This document shows, in pieces, positions 24,434 through 33,583 of a stretch of DNA of 64,000 nt (positions are counted from its first letter, which is position 1; each line of letters opens with the position of its first letter). The stretch lies in contig CAYVTZ010000006.1 of NCBI GenBank assembly GCA_964454685.1, positions 1 to 64,000 on the forward strand, given 5' to 3'. This DNA is from CAYVTZ01 sp964454685. GTDB taxonomy: Bacteria > Bacillota > Clostridia > Christensenellales > Christensenellaceae. A model generated the notes under the pieces. It was not told the DNA's origin, ran no database searches, and was given only the letters and a program-made list of their open reading frames with translations. A program made the translations under genes and the position numbers.

Positions 24434-25615
24434 TTAATGCACCCGCGCGATGCGATCTTGTTTCACCAGCTTTTCGTGCACCAGAATCATCAACACCAGT
24501 GTAACTGCTAAAAACAGCGGCAACAGTGCCGCACCGACGGAATTGGCGAGCAACCCGAACAAGGGAGGCATCAAGCAGATACCGGCGTAGGCGCTTGCCA
24601 TTTGCACACCCACCATTGCCTGAGAGCGTTCCGCGCCAAAGTGCGATGGCGTTGCATGCAGAATGCAGGGATAAATGGGTGCGCAGCCCACGCCCAGCAG
24701 CACCAATCCGGCGATTGCCGCGCTTTCGCCGAATGGCAAAAACAGCGTCACTATGCCCAGTGCAACCAGCACCTGACCCAGCCGTATCATCTGCGTATCG
24801 TTCAGTTTGAACGTAACAAACCCGCTTATGGCTCTGCCTACGGTGATGCCGATATAGAACAGGCTTGCAAAGCTTGCGGCCTTCTCCGCAGAGATTCCGA
24901 TGCTCAATACCAGATAGCTGCTCGCCCACAGTCCCGCTGACTGCTCCAATGCGCAATAGCAAAAGCAGGTTGCCATTGCGGCCTTTGCGCCGGGTATCCC
25001 AATCGTCTGGCGCAAGGACAGCGCCTTCCCGTGCGGGTGTGTTGACATCTGTGTCGGGTTACGCTGCGCACACTTCTTCCACAGCGGCAGACTGAGAAAC
25101 AGCACCGCCGTCAGTGCCACCTGAATAAAGGCAATATATCGATACCCCATGTTCCATGCCTGCCCGCCGGTCAGCGCATATCCCATGATATACGGCCCAA
25201 GCGCAGCGCCCACGCCCCACATGCAGTGTAGCCAGCTGCTATGCCGGCTGGCGTAGTGCAGCGCAACATAATTGTTCAAGGCTGCGTCCACACTGCCCGC
25301 GCCCAAGCCATACGGGATGGCCCAAACGCACAATAGCGCGAAAGAATGGCTGGTGGAAAACCCAAACAGCGCAACCGCCGTCAGTGCTACGCTGATGGCA
25401 GTCACCTTTCCGGTGCCCAGCTTTCTGGTCAGTCGGTCACTAAGCAGGCTGGAAATCACCGTTGCAAATGCAATCAGCATGGACAAAATGCCCATGTAGG
25501 ACACAGGCACTCCAAATTCGCCATAAATGGTAGGCCATGCGGCGCCCAGCAGCGCATCCGGCAGCCCAAGACTGACAAATGCCAAATAAATAATCCCCAA
25601 AAGCAATCCAATCAT
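24434..25615 (-). CDS. MFS transporter
   Basis: A 393-residue major facilitator with about twelve hydrophobic segments. LSDRLTRKLGTGK after the second helix is the family loop 2-3 motif, and the GLPDALLGAAWPTIY start resembles FucP/TsgA-like sugar or metabolite transporters. The ATG at 25615 follows AGGGAGTG. It is divergent from an AraC-type regulator across about 107 bp with a shared palindrome, so it is probably the target of that regulator. The substrate is unknown; a sugar or glycoside is plausible because AraC-cupin regulators often sense these. Confidence 0.87.
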   Translation of the reverse strand: MIGLLLGIIYLAFVSLGLPDALLGAAWPTIYGEFGVPVSYMGILSMLIAFATVISSLLSDRLTRKLGTGKVTAISVALTAVALFGFSTSHSFALLCVWAIPYGLGAGSVDAALNNYVALHYASRHSSWLHCMWGVGAALGPYIMGYALTGGQAWNMGYRYIAFIQVALTAVLFLSLPLWKKCAQRNPTQMSTHPHGKALSLRQTIGIPGAKAAMATCFCYCALEQSAGLWASSYLVLSIGISAEKAASFASLFYIGITVGRAISGFVTFKLNDTQMIRLGQVLVALGIVTLFLPFGESAAIAGLVLLGVGCAPIYPCILHATPSHFGAERSQAMVGVQMASAYAGICLMPPLFGLLANSVGAALLPLFLAVTLVLMILVHEKLVKQDRIARVH

Positions 25616-25637
25616 CTTGTTGCACTCCCTGTTTTGT

Positions 25638-25653
25638 GATATCATTATATCAT
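25638..25653. promoter_or_regulatory. Palindrome between the divergent MFS and araC-type genes
   Basis: TGATAT-CATT-ATATCA has perfect 6-bp arms and overlaps a minus-strand TATAAT that can serve the MFS gene. A second palindrome, ATATAATTATAT (25692-25703), overlaps the TATAAT -10 (25693-25698) of the AraC-type gene. Confidence 0.45.
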
Positions 25654-25722
25654 CCAATCAGGCGATCATATAGAAGGATTCCACCGAATTTATATAATTA
25701 TATCGCCAGAACCGAGGGATGT

Positions 25723-26628
25723 ATGGCATTATCGTACGGGGTCTGTCAGACCAATGCAAAGGGACAGGAGCTTTCCGAACATGGCACGGCGTTGTTTCCC
25801 GTTGCCTGCTATGTGGATCATCTTCCTGAAATCACGATTCCGTGGCATTGGCATGGCGAATTTGAAGCTACTTTTGTCATTGAAGGGCAGGCAACCATCT
25901 CTACGGATGCAGAGGTATTCACCGTGCGGGCAGGCGACGCTTTTTTTATCAATGCGGGCGCGTTGCACGAGGAACGAAGCGCCGAGGGGTGCGTGCTTTC
26001 CCCCGTTGTCTTTCACCCGCGCCTTGTGGGGGGCAGCATTGACAGCGTGTTTTGGCAAAGCTTTGTGCAGCCGCTTCTAGGCGACCGTTGCTTTAAAGCG
26101 ATTCATTTTGACCGCGCGCTGCCGTGGCACGATGCCGTCATTCAATCCATTCACGACGCATGGCATGCCTGCGTGAACGAGCCGCCGGGCTATCCGCTTG
26201 CCGTGCGCGAATCCCTGTCTAAGGTCGTTTTTCAGATTGCGCAGTATCGCAGCGCCAACATCCAAACGCCCTCGGAAAAACTGCTGCGGGATGCGGCGCG
26301 TATCAAGTGCATGCTGCAATACATTCAGGAGCACCTGTCCGAGCCGCTCACCATACGCCAGATCGCGCACAGCGCCAACATCAGCGAAAGCGAGTGCTTA
26401 CGCTGCTTCCGCGCAACCATTGGCACCACCCCCATTCAATATGTCAAACGGTTTCGGGTGCACCGTGCCGCGCACCTGCTGACCTCCACCGATGAAAAAA
26501 TCGTACAGATCGGGATGCAGTGCGGATTTCAGGAGATGAGCTATTTTTCCAAAATCTTTCGGGAGCTGCAAGGCTGCACGCCCACGGAGTATCGCAGTCA
26601 AACGCCACATCATCGTTCCAGCCAATAG
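25723..26628 (+). CDS. AraC family regulator with cupin sensor domain
   Basis: A 301-residue regulator. The N-terminal cupin (WHWHGEFEATFVIEGQATI, NAGALHEERSA) carries the ligand pocket. The C-terminal hundred residues hold the two AraC helix-turn-helix motifs, ending in SYFSKIFRELQGCTPTEYR. The ATG at 25723 is preceded by GAGGGAT; the upstream ATG has no ribosome binding site. It is divergent from the MFS transporter, the usual layout for a local activator. The segment IQTPSEKLLRDAARIKCML links the two domains. Confidence 0.92.
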   Translation: MALSYGVCQTNAKGQELSEHGTALFPVACYVDHLPEITIPWHWHGEFEATFVIEGQATISTDAEVFTVRAGDAFFINAGALHEERSAEGCVLSPVVFHPRLVGGSIDSVFWQSFVQPLLGDRCFKAIHFDRALPWHDAVIQSIHDAWHACVNEPPGYPLAVRESLSKVVFQIAQYRSANIQTPSEKLLRDAARIKCMLQYIQEHLSEPLTIRQIAHSANISESECLRCFRATIGTTPIQYVKRFRVHRAAHLLTSTDEKIVQIGMQCGFQEMSYFSKIFRELQGCTPTEYRSQTPHHRSSQ

Positions 26629-26643
26629 ACGATTGAAACGCGC

Positions 26644-26678
26644 AAAAAATCCTCTTCGCTATGCAAAGAGGATTTTTT
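26644..26678. terminator. Bidirectional rho-independent terminator
   Basis: AAAAAATCCTCTT and AAGAGGATTTTTT form a 13-bp stem with a 9-nt loop, giving a T tract on both strands. It separates the convergent AraC-type and beta-helix lipoprotein genes. Confidence 0.85.
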
Positions 26679-26684
26679 GATGCA

Positions 26685-28415
26685 TCATTTTACCATTTCG
26701 CCGTCTACATACAGATGAAATCCATTGGCATCCACGCGATCCAGCTCTCCGGTGAATGCGGTGATGTAGCTGTCATCCGTTAAAGTCCAGCCGGAAGTCG
26801 CATCTACGGTAACGCTGACGCTGCCGGCCTGTCCGGACGGGTTGACCGCACCGTTCCAAGCGGATTGGCTTTGCAGGGTGAAGTCCAAAGTTGAAATCTC
26901 GTCTACGATAATGGTTCCGTCCATGTTCTGTCCGCTTACCGTCATCACTGCCTGCCCTCCGTTTGCGCCTGCTGTGCCCCAGCCGCGCGTGCTGTCATTT
27001 CCGGATACGCATAGCAGGGTTTCGTTTGCCGGATTCAGCGCTACGCCGGAAAGCCGGATGTCGCAGCTTGTGTTGGTCACGTAGATCAAATCGCCGGCAT
27101 TTGCTGTCAATGTACCGCCCGTCATGGAAAACATGCTCTCGCCGATATCCGCATCACCGGACATACTTTGATAAATCATCACATTATGGATGTTCTCGTT
27201 TTGATCCTGCGCATAGGTGCCGTCCATACTGCCCGTGACGTCGCAGTTGATGAGCGCGATGGAGTTGTCCCCTTCGATGACGAGCGCCTCGGAATGGTTC
27301 GCGGTCAAGGTCGCATCCGAAACAGTGATCTGCGCAGTGGAATATACGGCCGGGCTGCCCGTACCGTTGGTGGTATAGGTACCGCCCGTCACCTCCACCG
27401 TGCCGCCGCCGCGGTCACTGCGGATTGCAGCGGAGGATGCGCCCTGCGTCTCCACCGTCAGATTCTGCGCGTATGTGGTGCCGCCGCCCGTGGTCTGAAT
27501 GCCGCCGCTGTTGCGCTGCTGTGTGCGTATTTCCGAGTCTGCGATGTTCACGATTGTTCCCTCGCCATAGCTGAATACGCCATTGCCGTTTGTGGCATCC
27601 GTTTCAATTTGCGCGCCGCTGATGGAAACCTGCGCGCCGTTTTGCGCTAGGATACCCGCATTCATACCATAGAAATCGCCGCGCTCTGTGTCGGTGGAGT
27701 CCCCTGTTTTGCTAACAGTGATGTCTGTCAGCGCGAGGGTTGCGCCGTCGATGCGCAGCGCGTTTTCGTCCGCAGTTTCCGAAGTGTAGGCGGTGTTTGC
27801 CGCGTCCGCATCCAGCGTATGCGCTGCCGTACCGTTGGAAGTGTCACCGTTTGACGCGCCGCCCATGCCTCCCGGCATTCCGCTATTCAGAATGGTAATT
27901 TTTTGCGCAACCAGATCACCCTCCAGTTTCACTTCTGCGATGCTTCCCTCAATCAAATCGTCTCGGGTTCCCGCCGTTGCGCCTTCCATTGCATCCACTT
28001 GGATGTCCGTTTCCTGCGTTACGGTGAAGGTCACTTGCTCCGTTCCCGCCGTAAACATACCTTGCGGCGGTGCACCTGCCTGCCCGCTATCCGGCGGCTC
28101 CGGCATTCCCTGCTGCTCCTGCGCGGCGCCCTCTATCACTTGCGCTGCTTCGGTCTGCGCCTGTGCGCTTGTTTGCGTTGCCGCGCGGTCTGTATCCGGT
28201 ATTTCTGACGATTGCGCCAGTGTTCCTTCCACCGCGGTCACGGTATCGCCGCTGATGCTTTGTATCTGCACAGTTAATACCGCTGATGCGGTCGCCTCCG
28301 CCGCAACGTTTTCCAATATTTCCGTGGTAATCACCATCGAGGAGGCATCCGCCGCTGCACAACCGGACAACGCCAGTATTAGAATTGCGCAAGAGGCAAT
28401 TCCTAATTTCTTCAT
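26685..28415 (-). CDS. Large beta-helix repeat lipoprotein
   Basis: A 576-residue surface protein. The signal ends in LSGC (lipidated Cys19). Residues 70-150 are a low-complexity Gln/Ala/Pro linker. From about residue 200 the sequence is built of short turns rich in Thr, Asn, Gly and Asp (GGTYTTNGTGS, IQTTGGGTTYAQNL, SMTGGTLTANAG), the pattern of right-handed parallel beta-helix proteins. It resembles clostridial carbohydrate-binding lipoproteins of the Cthe_2159 kind, but this is from memory. Adhesion or polysaccharide binding is inference. AAGGGAG lies upstream of the ATG. Confidence 0.7.
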   Translation of the reverse strand: MKKLGIASCAILILALSGCAAADASSMVITTEILENVAAEATASAVLTVQIQSISGDTVTAVEGTLAQSSEIPDTDRAATQTSAQAQTEAAQVIEGAAQEQQGMPEPPDSGQAGAPPQGMFTAGTEQVTFTVTQETDIQVDAMEGATAGTRDDLIEGSIAEVKLEGDLVAQKITILNSGMPGGMGGASNGDTSNGTAAHTLDADAANTAYTSETADENALRIDGATLALTDITVSKTGDSTDTERGDFYGMNAGILAQNGAQVSISGAQIETDATNGNGVFSYGEGTIVNIADSEIRTQQRNSGGIQTTGGGTTYAQNLTVETQGASSAAIRSDRGGGTVEVTGGTYTTNGTGSPAVYSTAQITVSDATLTANHSEALVIEGDNSIALINCDVTGSMDGTYAQDQNENIHNVMIYQSMSGDADIGESMFSMTGGTLTANAGDLIYVTNTSCDIRLSGVALNPANETLLCVSGNDSTRGWGTAGANGGQAVMTVSGQNMDGTIIVDEISTLDFTLQSQSAWNGAVNPSGQAGSVSVTVDATSGWTLTDDSYITAFTGELDRVDANGFHLYVDGEMVK

Positions 28416-28514
28416 ACCTATCAGCTCCCTTCTAGGCATGATATTAACATTGTATTTTGAATTTTTCGCGTACTCTAATTGAATGTAAGCTGAATTTTTT
28501 AAGAACAAATCAAA

Positions 28515-28544
28515 AGACCGCCCTCACACACGCAAAAGCGGTCT
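28515..28544 (-). terminator. Terminator-like hairpin
   Basis: AGACCGC and GCGGTCT pair around a 16-nt loop, with TTTGATTTG following on the minus strand. It probably ends the transcript of the DUF4180/DUF1801 genes. The rest of 28416-28715 shows no gene. Confidence 0.45.
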
Positions 28545-28715
28545 CTGTTCGTCCAAAAGCAGTCGCCACGCGGGTAGGCTTCCGTGAAAGCACAGCGTCC
28601 TGCCTTGACGAGGCGGCATTGCCGTTTGCAAACGCTGATTCCGGTGTGGCGTGTCATAACGCCGCCCATGCTTTTTCCCATGGGAAAACACAGCTTCAAA
28701 CAAACGACTCTCTGC

Positions 28716-29069
28716 TCACGCCTCTTGCTCCACACGAAAATCCACGATTCTGCCAATCAGCTCCCAAGGCATCGGCTTTTGATATGGCAACTGCACCGCG
28801 CCTTTGGAATACTTCAGTCCCATTGCATCAAATTCCTCTCGAAACTGTTCAATGCCGCTCGCACCGGGGTACAAGCCGATATGCTTTTTATGAGCAAAAA
28901 AGTGAATCAAATTCTTTTTTTGATAAAACGTCGGCATCGACCACGCAATTTTCTCGGTCGCGTTCGGCGCATGTTGCCGGATGAGCGCACGCAGCTCTTG
29001 CAACACCGGTTGAATGCTTGAATCGCATGTCGCAATGTATCCCTCTATGCTGGTATATTCCGCTGCCAT
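28716..29069 (-). CDS. DUF1801 / YdhG-like protein
   Basis: A 117-residue protein of the DUF1801 family (YdhG, also annotated as an iron chaperone with a frataxin-like fold). The patterns LQELRALIRQHAPNATEKI, MPTFYQKKNLIHF and HIGLYPGASGIEQF are family signatures. It is soluble and has no export signal. AAAAGGAGAAAAA precedes the ATG. It follows the DUF4180 gene by 47 bp on the same strand and is probably cotranscribed with it. The function of such small clostridial members is not established. Confidence 0.85.
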   Translation of the reverse strand: MAAEYTSIEGYIATCDSSIQPVLQELRALIRQHAPNATEKIAWSMPTFYQKKNLIHFFAHKKHIGLYPGASGIEQFREEFDAMGLKYSKGAVQLPYQKPMPWELIGRIVDFRVEQEA

Positions 29070-29116
29070 TTTTTCTCCTTTTCTTTTGAGATGGTCTCCC
29101 GGTTCCTGCCATCACC

Positions 29117-29476
29117 TCAAGTGCTCCTCTTGCTCAGCTTTTCCCGCGCTTCCTGCTCGGTTGCAACAAAGTAAAAGTGACTGCCCCGGTTGCTCTCCCG
29201 CATAAAATCCAGCAACGGCTTGCTGGTATAGATGGAAAAATCCCCCACAATCGCCAGCCGCACCTGATACACAATAAATTTTTGCAATATTTCTCCTGCC
29301 AGCCTGTTTGACAGCCTAAAGAAATCCTCCGCCACGCAGCGCTTGGGCAGTATGATTTGATTGACCTCTTTTTCATACGCAACTGACAATACCAGATCCA
29401 GCGCAGACTCAACGCTGTCGATCAAAATCCCGTCATGGCTGAGTGTGGCAATGCCTTCTTTGATTGTAACGTCCAT
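29117..29476 (-). CDS. DUF4180 domain protein
   Basis: A 119-residue soluble protein matching DUF4180: SVESALDLVLSVAYEKEVNQI near the N-terminus, then RLAGEILQKFIVYQVRLAIVG and GDFSIYTSKPLLDFMRESN. The family is widespread in Firmicutes, often next to small stress or transcription proteins, but has no known activity. GGGGAGG precedes the ATG. It is the first gene of a pair with the DUF1801 protein. Confidence 0.87.
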   Translation of the reverse strand: MDVTIKEGIATLSHDGILIDSVESALDLVLSVAYEKEVNQIILPKRCVAEDFFRLSNRLAGEILQKFIVYQVRLAIVGDFSIYTSKPLLDFMRESNRGSHFYFVATEQEAREKLSKRST

Positions 29477-29559
29477 TGGTACGCCTCCCCGCTTTCTTGT
29501 CTTTGGGTTCAGTATACCTGAAATATCGATAAATTGCAGCCCTTTTGTGTAATAATGTA

Positions 29560-29587
29560 AACGGCGGAGCTATGATGCTCCGCCGTT
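29560..29587. terminator. Terminator hairpin after the diguanylate cyclase gene
   Basis: AACGGCGGAGC-TATGAT-GCTCCGCCGTT is a perfect 11-bp GC-rich stem. It lies between the stop of the diguanylate cyclase gene and the next minus-strand gene. T residues after it are few. Confidence 0.6.
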
Positions 29588-29616
29588 GTCTTTGTCACGC
29601 GAAATCCACAAGCATT

Positions 29617-32049
29617 TCAGCGCACACACTGCTTTAAAATCACCGTACAAACTCGATGCAGCCGCTCCACTTCAGAATCAGAGAGCGGATGCACCTTCCT
29701 GCAATCATCAAACCCGATAAAGCTGTGCAACTTGCCATCGATGGAGATTCCAAACAGATAAAGCGATCGAATGCCCGTTCCGCTCATCCACACATATTGT
29801 GTTTTGGGCAGCTCCTTCAAGTCCAGAATCATAAAGCGGCCCGTAGCGCGCAAAGCCTCAAACACCTCCGGCGCAGCCGATTCCTGCACACGACGAAATT
29901 GCTGCATTTTAGAGCTGGACCCATCCGCAATGAATTCATATTTGTTTTCAAATAAATCTTCTTCCTTGCTGCGCACAAAGACATAGCAGCCGGAAAATCC
30001 ATGATGCGCAACAATCCATTGCAGCACAGAACGCGCCACCTCGCGCGGATCCTGCGCCTCCAGCATACGCTGCATCACGAACTCCATCGAGGACTCATAC
30101 CGTTTGCCATGAAAAATGTTGCGGTTTTCCTCAATCTCGGTGCGCTCATAGCGGTAGGTCGAGGCTGGTGTGTTGTCCATGTTTCCTGCCGCGTGGTCGA
30201 AAATGGTGTATCCATTCTTGCCGCGATCCTTGGTCATGTACAATGCAATGTCCGCATTCTTGTAAAGCGTCTCAAAGTCCAACCCATCCCGCGGGAACAG
30301 TGCAATGCCAACACTTGCCGCCACACCGCAGGTTCTTCCGTTTTCAGAAAAGCTGCGGTCAAACAGCCTGCAAATTTCCCCTGCTTTGGCATGCACCAGC
30401 GCGCGGTCTTTGAAATTTTTCAGCAGTACCAAAAATTCGTCTCCGCCAATGCGCCCCAGAATATCGTCTTTGCGAAAGATGGGTTTGATCGCCTCTGACA
30501 GTGTACTCAAAACCAAATCGCCGTACAAGTGCCCCATCATATCGTTGACCGATTTAAAATTATCGATATCGATCATAAACAGCGCGTGTCCGTCCTCTTG
30601 CGCATTCCCCTCCGCCAGCGTTGCGCGCACCAAAAGTTCTGTGGTGGCCTTATTGAATAAGCCTGTAAGCTGGTCGCGTTCCGCCTGCTGCCGCAGCCCC
30701 TCTTCACGCCGGATTTGCTCATCAATATCGTCCAGGAATGCAATCGCCTTGTACGGCTTACCCTTCTTGTCCGTTACACCGATCGCAGAAATCGCGCTCC
30801 AGCGGTAATTCCCTTGCGCATCGCGGATGCGAAAATGTAAATTTGTAAAGTTCTTGCACTTGCGTGTTTCCTCAAACACCTGCTTAAAGCGTTCCAAATC
30901 GTCCGGATGAATCATCTCCCGCGACTTTGCGCTCAGCCCCGCTCCGCTGATGAAGATATCCCTGCCAAAGATTTCCACCATGTTGCTTGTGCTGGTGATT
31001 TTTCCCGATGCAAAATCCCAGTCAAAAATCACCTTGTTCATCTGCTCGGCCAAAATGCGGAAGCAAAGCTCGTCCATCTCCGCCTTATACTTGCGCTTTT
31101 GCAGCAACAGGAAAAACACCAGTACTACGCACAGCATCACCGCAACCACACGCCACAGCAACGTCATTGCGTAAGCGGATGTTCGATCAGCAAACAGCAT
31201 CACCACCTGCTTTGGCTCCACCGAAAGCATCACCCAATCGTTGATGTCCGTTGCCAGAAAATTGCCGAGATACTGCGCCTCTTGATATTGAAACATCACA
31301 TTGCCCGAGGTGTGGTTCACCACAGGGTTCGTGATCTGCCCCACCGGCAGTTGGGATTGCGCCGCAATATCGCGCGCAATATCAAAAAAGTTTTCTTGTA
31401 GCGTACCTTCCTCCACTTGGTTGGTCGCAACATAATTGCCCGATCGATCAATCAAAAAATATCGCAAATCGCCATAGAAAAACACCTTGTTGAGTTCCTC
31501 TGAAAAACGCAGCGTGGACACCTCCATCATAAGAGATGCCGGCGTATCCGATTGGTTCACCGGAATCGGTACAAAGAAATTGACTACTTTTTGTCCGTCA
31601 AAGGCGCTGGTATGAACGTCCTGTATAAAGGTTTCCCCTGTTTGAATGCGCTCAGACACCCCATACGCCGAAATGTCCTTGATTTGCCCATCCGAAGAAT
31701 AACTGCTCCCGTCCGCAAAACACACGGTCAGCCGCTCATATCCCTGCCCATGGGCGATTCCATTCAGGAATACGGTTGCATCCTTCCTGTTTTGAGCACC
31801 ATAGCGCCGCACGCCGTCCGCGATCCCTTTCAGCGTGTCAAAGTACGTGTCCACCACGTGCTGTATGGATTGTTCGTTGCTGATCGCAACGTCTTGCATC
31901 AGCTTGTTTGCGCGTTCTATTTCATTTCTTTCCACGTTGCTGCCGAACGCATAAAACGCAGCCCCAAGCAGGACGGCCATCCCCGCCAGTCCCACCACCA
32001 GACCAACCCGAACCCACTTGATTCTTTTTGTTTGCTCGCTCTTTTCCAT
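29617..32049 (-). CDS. Membrane diguanylate cyclase (dCache-PAS-GGDEF-GAF-like)
   Basis: An 810-residue signalling enzyme that should make cyclic di-GMP from two GTP. A membrane helix (about 13-35), an extracellular dCache-like sensor (36-290) and a second helix (293-316) are followed by a PAS domain (330-445, FRIRDAQGNYRWSAI), a GGDEF domain (455-620) and a C-terminal GAF-like part (640-810). The catalytic GGDEF is intact at 535-539. RKDD at 526-529 is a correctly spaced RxxD inhibitory site, so product feedback is likely. The Shine-Dalgarno before the ATG is poor. It is a single-gene unit; no EAL or HD-GYP partner occurs in the window. Confidence 0.88.
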   Translation of the reverse strand: MEKSEQTKRIKWVRVGLVVGLAGMAVLLGAAFYAFGSNVERNEIERANKLMQDVAISNEQSIQHVVDTYFDTLKGIADGVRRYGAQNRKDATVFLNGIAHGQGYERLTVCFADGSSYSSDGQIKDISAYGVSERIQTGETFIQDVHTSAFDGQKVVNFFVPIPVNQSDTPASLMMEVSTLRFSEELNKVFFYGDLRYFLIDRSGNYVATNQVEEGTLQENFFDIARDIAAQSQLPVGQITNPVVNHTSGNVMFQYQEAQYLGNFLATDINDWVMLSVEPKQVVMLFADRTSAYAMTLLWRVVAVMLCVVLVFFLLLQKRKYKAEMDELCFRILAEQMNKVIFDWDFASGKITSTSNMVEIFGRDIFISGAGLSAKSREMIHPDDLERFKQVFEETRKCKNFTNLHFRIRDAQGNYRWSAISAIGVTDKKGKPYKAIAFLDDIDEQIRREEGLRQQAERDQLTGLFNKATTELLVRATLAEGNAQEDGHALFMIDIDNFKSVNDMMGHLYGDLVLSTLSEAIKPIFRKDDILGRIGGDEFLVLLKNFKDRALVHAKAGEICRLFDRSFSENGRTCGVAASVGIALFPRDGLDFETLYKNADIALYMTKDRGKNGYTIFDHAAGNMDNTPASTYRYERTEIEENRNIFHGKRYESSMEFVMQRMLEAQDPREVARSVLQWIVAHHGFSGCYVFVRSKEEDLFENKYEFIADGSSSKMQQFRRVQESAAPEVFEALRATGRFMILDLKELPKTQYVWMSGTGIRSLYLFGISIDGKLHSFIGFDDCRKVHPLSDSEVERLHRVCTVILKQCVR

Positions 32050-32310
32050 AGCTCAATAGAATGCCACCGCATATGGGTTTTCCAACCATTGCCGCGCCAA
32101 TCCCCCTCCTTCCCCTATGTAGCTTTTTCATACATTATATTTTGCGCACCGTTACAAAATCGTTGCAGTCGTGCATTCTCGCGCGCACCTCGCTCTTTTT
32201 TCGCCTTCGCGTGGTTTACCGCCGATGTCGCTTCACCGGTTAGGCTTGCCCCTCGACTTCCACGTCCCACCGTTCCGCACCCACAGCCTTGCATAAATGC
32301 GCATAAAAAA
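32050..32310. other. Gene-free upstream region of the diguanylate cyclase gene
   Basis: No coding frame of note. On the minus strand a TATAAT occurs near 32140 without a convincing -35, and a strong GGAGGGGG (near 32100) lies too far from any good start codon to serve the annotated gene. Nothing else was recognised. Confidence 0.4.
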
Positions 32311-32346
32311 ATCCGATCCGTCGCATTTTTTGCGTCCGGACCGGAT
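32305..32346 (-). terminator. Rho-independent terminator of the sugar kinase gene
   Basis: ATCCG...TCCG...TCGCA pairs with TGCG..CCGGA..CGGAT around a T-rich loop. On the minus strand the stem is followed by seven T residues. It lies 24 bp after the kinase stop. Confidence 0.75.
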
Positions 32347-32369
32347 TCCTATTGTTCGTGCTTATGCGA

Positions 32370-33302
32370 TTATTTCACCGCAAAATATTGTGCCACTTCC
32401 TTCTTGGTGGGCATCGCAGGCAATCCGCCTTTCTTGGTCGCACACAGCGCCGCCACCTGATTGGCATACGCCACGCGCTGCGCCATGTTCATATCTTCGT
32501 ACAGCAATCCATACAGATACGCGCCCAAAAAGGCGTCGCCGCATCCCGTGGTATCCGCAACTTCCACATTGTTTCCTGCGCTGAAGCCACATTCCTCTTG
32601 GGTTGCATACAGCGCACCGTCCTTGCCACAGGTCACAAGCACGGTGGAAGCGCCCATGTCCAGAATTTCCTGTGCCGCACGTTTGTAATCATCGGGGCCA
32701 TATCCAAACACCAGCTCCACTTCATAGTCCGAAATTTTCACGATGTCCGCATACTCAATTCCCTTTTTCATCCAGTGGATGGCAGTCTGTTCATCATTCC
32801 AAAGCGGCTCTCGATAATTGGGATCGTACGATACGGGAATGCCTTTGCTTTTGGCATACTCCGCCAGTTGCATCGTCGTGGTGCGCGATGGTTCGCCGCA
32901 CATGGCAAGTCCGCTGAAATGAAACGCTTTTGCGCGGTCAAATACGGATAAATCTACATCCGCAAATTCGATGAGCAAGTCCGCGCCCGGATTTCGAATG
33001 AAGGAAAACTGCCTCTCTCCACTCTCGTCCAGCGCCACAAAAGCAAGCGTGGTGGGCGCTTTATCGGTGCGGCGTAGCGACTGTATGCCGATGTTCGCCT
33101 GCTGCATCGCCTTGGTGATGAGGTCTGCAAACAAATCCTGTCCCAGCATCCCGATGAACTGTGTCTCGCCGCCCAGCTTTGCCGCCGCCGCCATGCAGTT
33201 GAGCGGGCTGCCGCCCGTGTTCATCTCCATTGCAGGGTTCCCCATCGGGCCTTTTCCCATTGGGGTAAAATCAATCAAAATCTCTCCAAAACCTACTATC
33301 AT
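32370..33302 (-). CDS. PfkB family carbohydrate kinase (fructokinase-like)
   Basis: A 310-residue ribokinase-fold sugar kinase. The N-terminal VGFGEILIDF and NTGGSPLNCMAAAAKLGG form the sugar site. Near the C-terminus DTTGCGDAFLGAYLYG contains the anion hole and the catalytic aspartate, with Cys in the usual GAGD alanine position. It transfers phosphate from ATP to a sugar, probably fructose or a related ketose; exact specificity cannot be read. GGAAGGAAAC precedes the ATG at 33302. The upstream 280 bp contain a UroD remnant, as does the region after araD. Confidence 0.88.
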   Translation of the reverse strand: MIVGFGEILIDFTPMGKGPMGNPAMEMNTGGSPLNCMAAAAKLGGETQFIGMLGQDLFADLITKAMQQANIGIQSLRRTDKAPTTLAFVALDESGERQFSFIRNPGADLLIEFADVDLSVFDRAKAFHFSGLAMCGEPSRTTTMQLAEYAKSKGIPVSYDPNYREPLWNDEQTAIHWMKKGIEYADIVKISDYEVELVFGYGPDDYKRAAQEILDMGASTVLVTCGKDGALYATQEECGFSAGNNVEVADTTGCGDAFLGAYLYGLLYEDMNMAQRVAYANQVAALCATKKGGLPAMPTKKEVAQYFAVK

Positions 33303-33350
33303 GTTTCCTTCCCTTTCCACCGCGGGAACGCGTACTCCTCCGCCGTCACA

Positions 33351-33530
33351 TCATTGCGATGCCAACCGTTCCACGGTTCCAAATTCCTTTGCAGCCTCAA
33401 TCAACGCCGCAAAAATTCTCTTCAGGAGTATTATAACCCATCGCACAGCCGGAACTCAAGAACAATCCTGCGCCGTTTGTATCAATGTCCGGCGCTTGTG
33501 CCCGCGCTGATGCAAAAGCACTCCGCACGG
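33351..33530 (-). pseudogene. Second UroD-family C-terminal remnant
   Basis: Minus-strand translation gives DIDTNGAGLFLSSGCAMGY, then NTPEENF, with one extra A near 33413 that shifts the frame before ALIEAAKEFGTVER and a TGA at 33351-33353. It closely matches the remnant at 3984-4106, where the A run is one shorter and the frame stays open. GC and PEEN motifs identify the zinc-cysteine end of a UroD/MtaA-like protein. No N-terminal half is present, and no gene was recognised in 33531-33583. Confidence 0.6.
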
Positions 33531-33583
33531 CGACTTTTCCCCTCCCTACGAAGTGCTTGCTCTTTCACTCTATCAATTATGCC

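Noticed and set aside
31922..32131. Alternative upstream start for the diguanylate cyclase or a separate small gene
   Set aside because: The frame with MKKLHRGRRGIGAAM overlaps the cyclase start out of phase and has no recognisable product.
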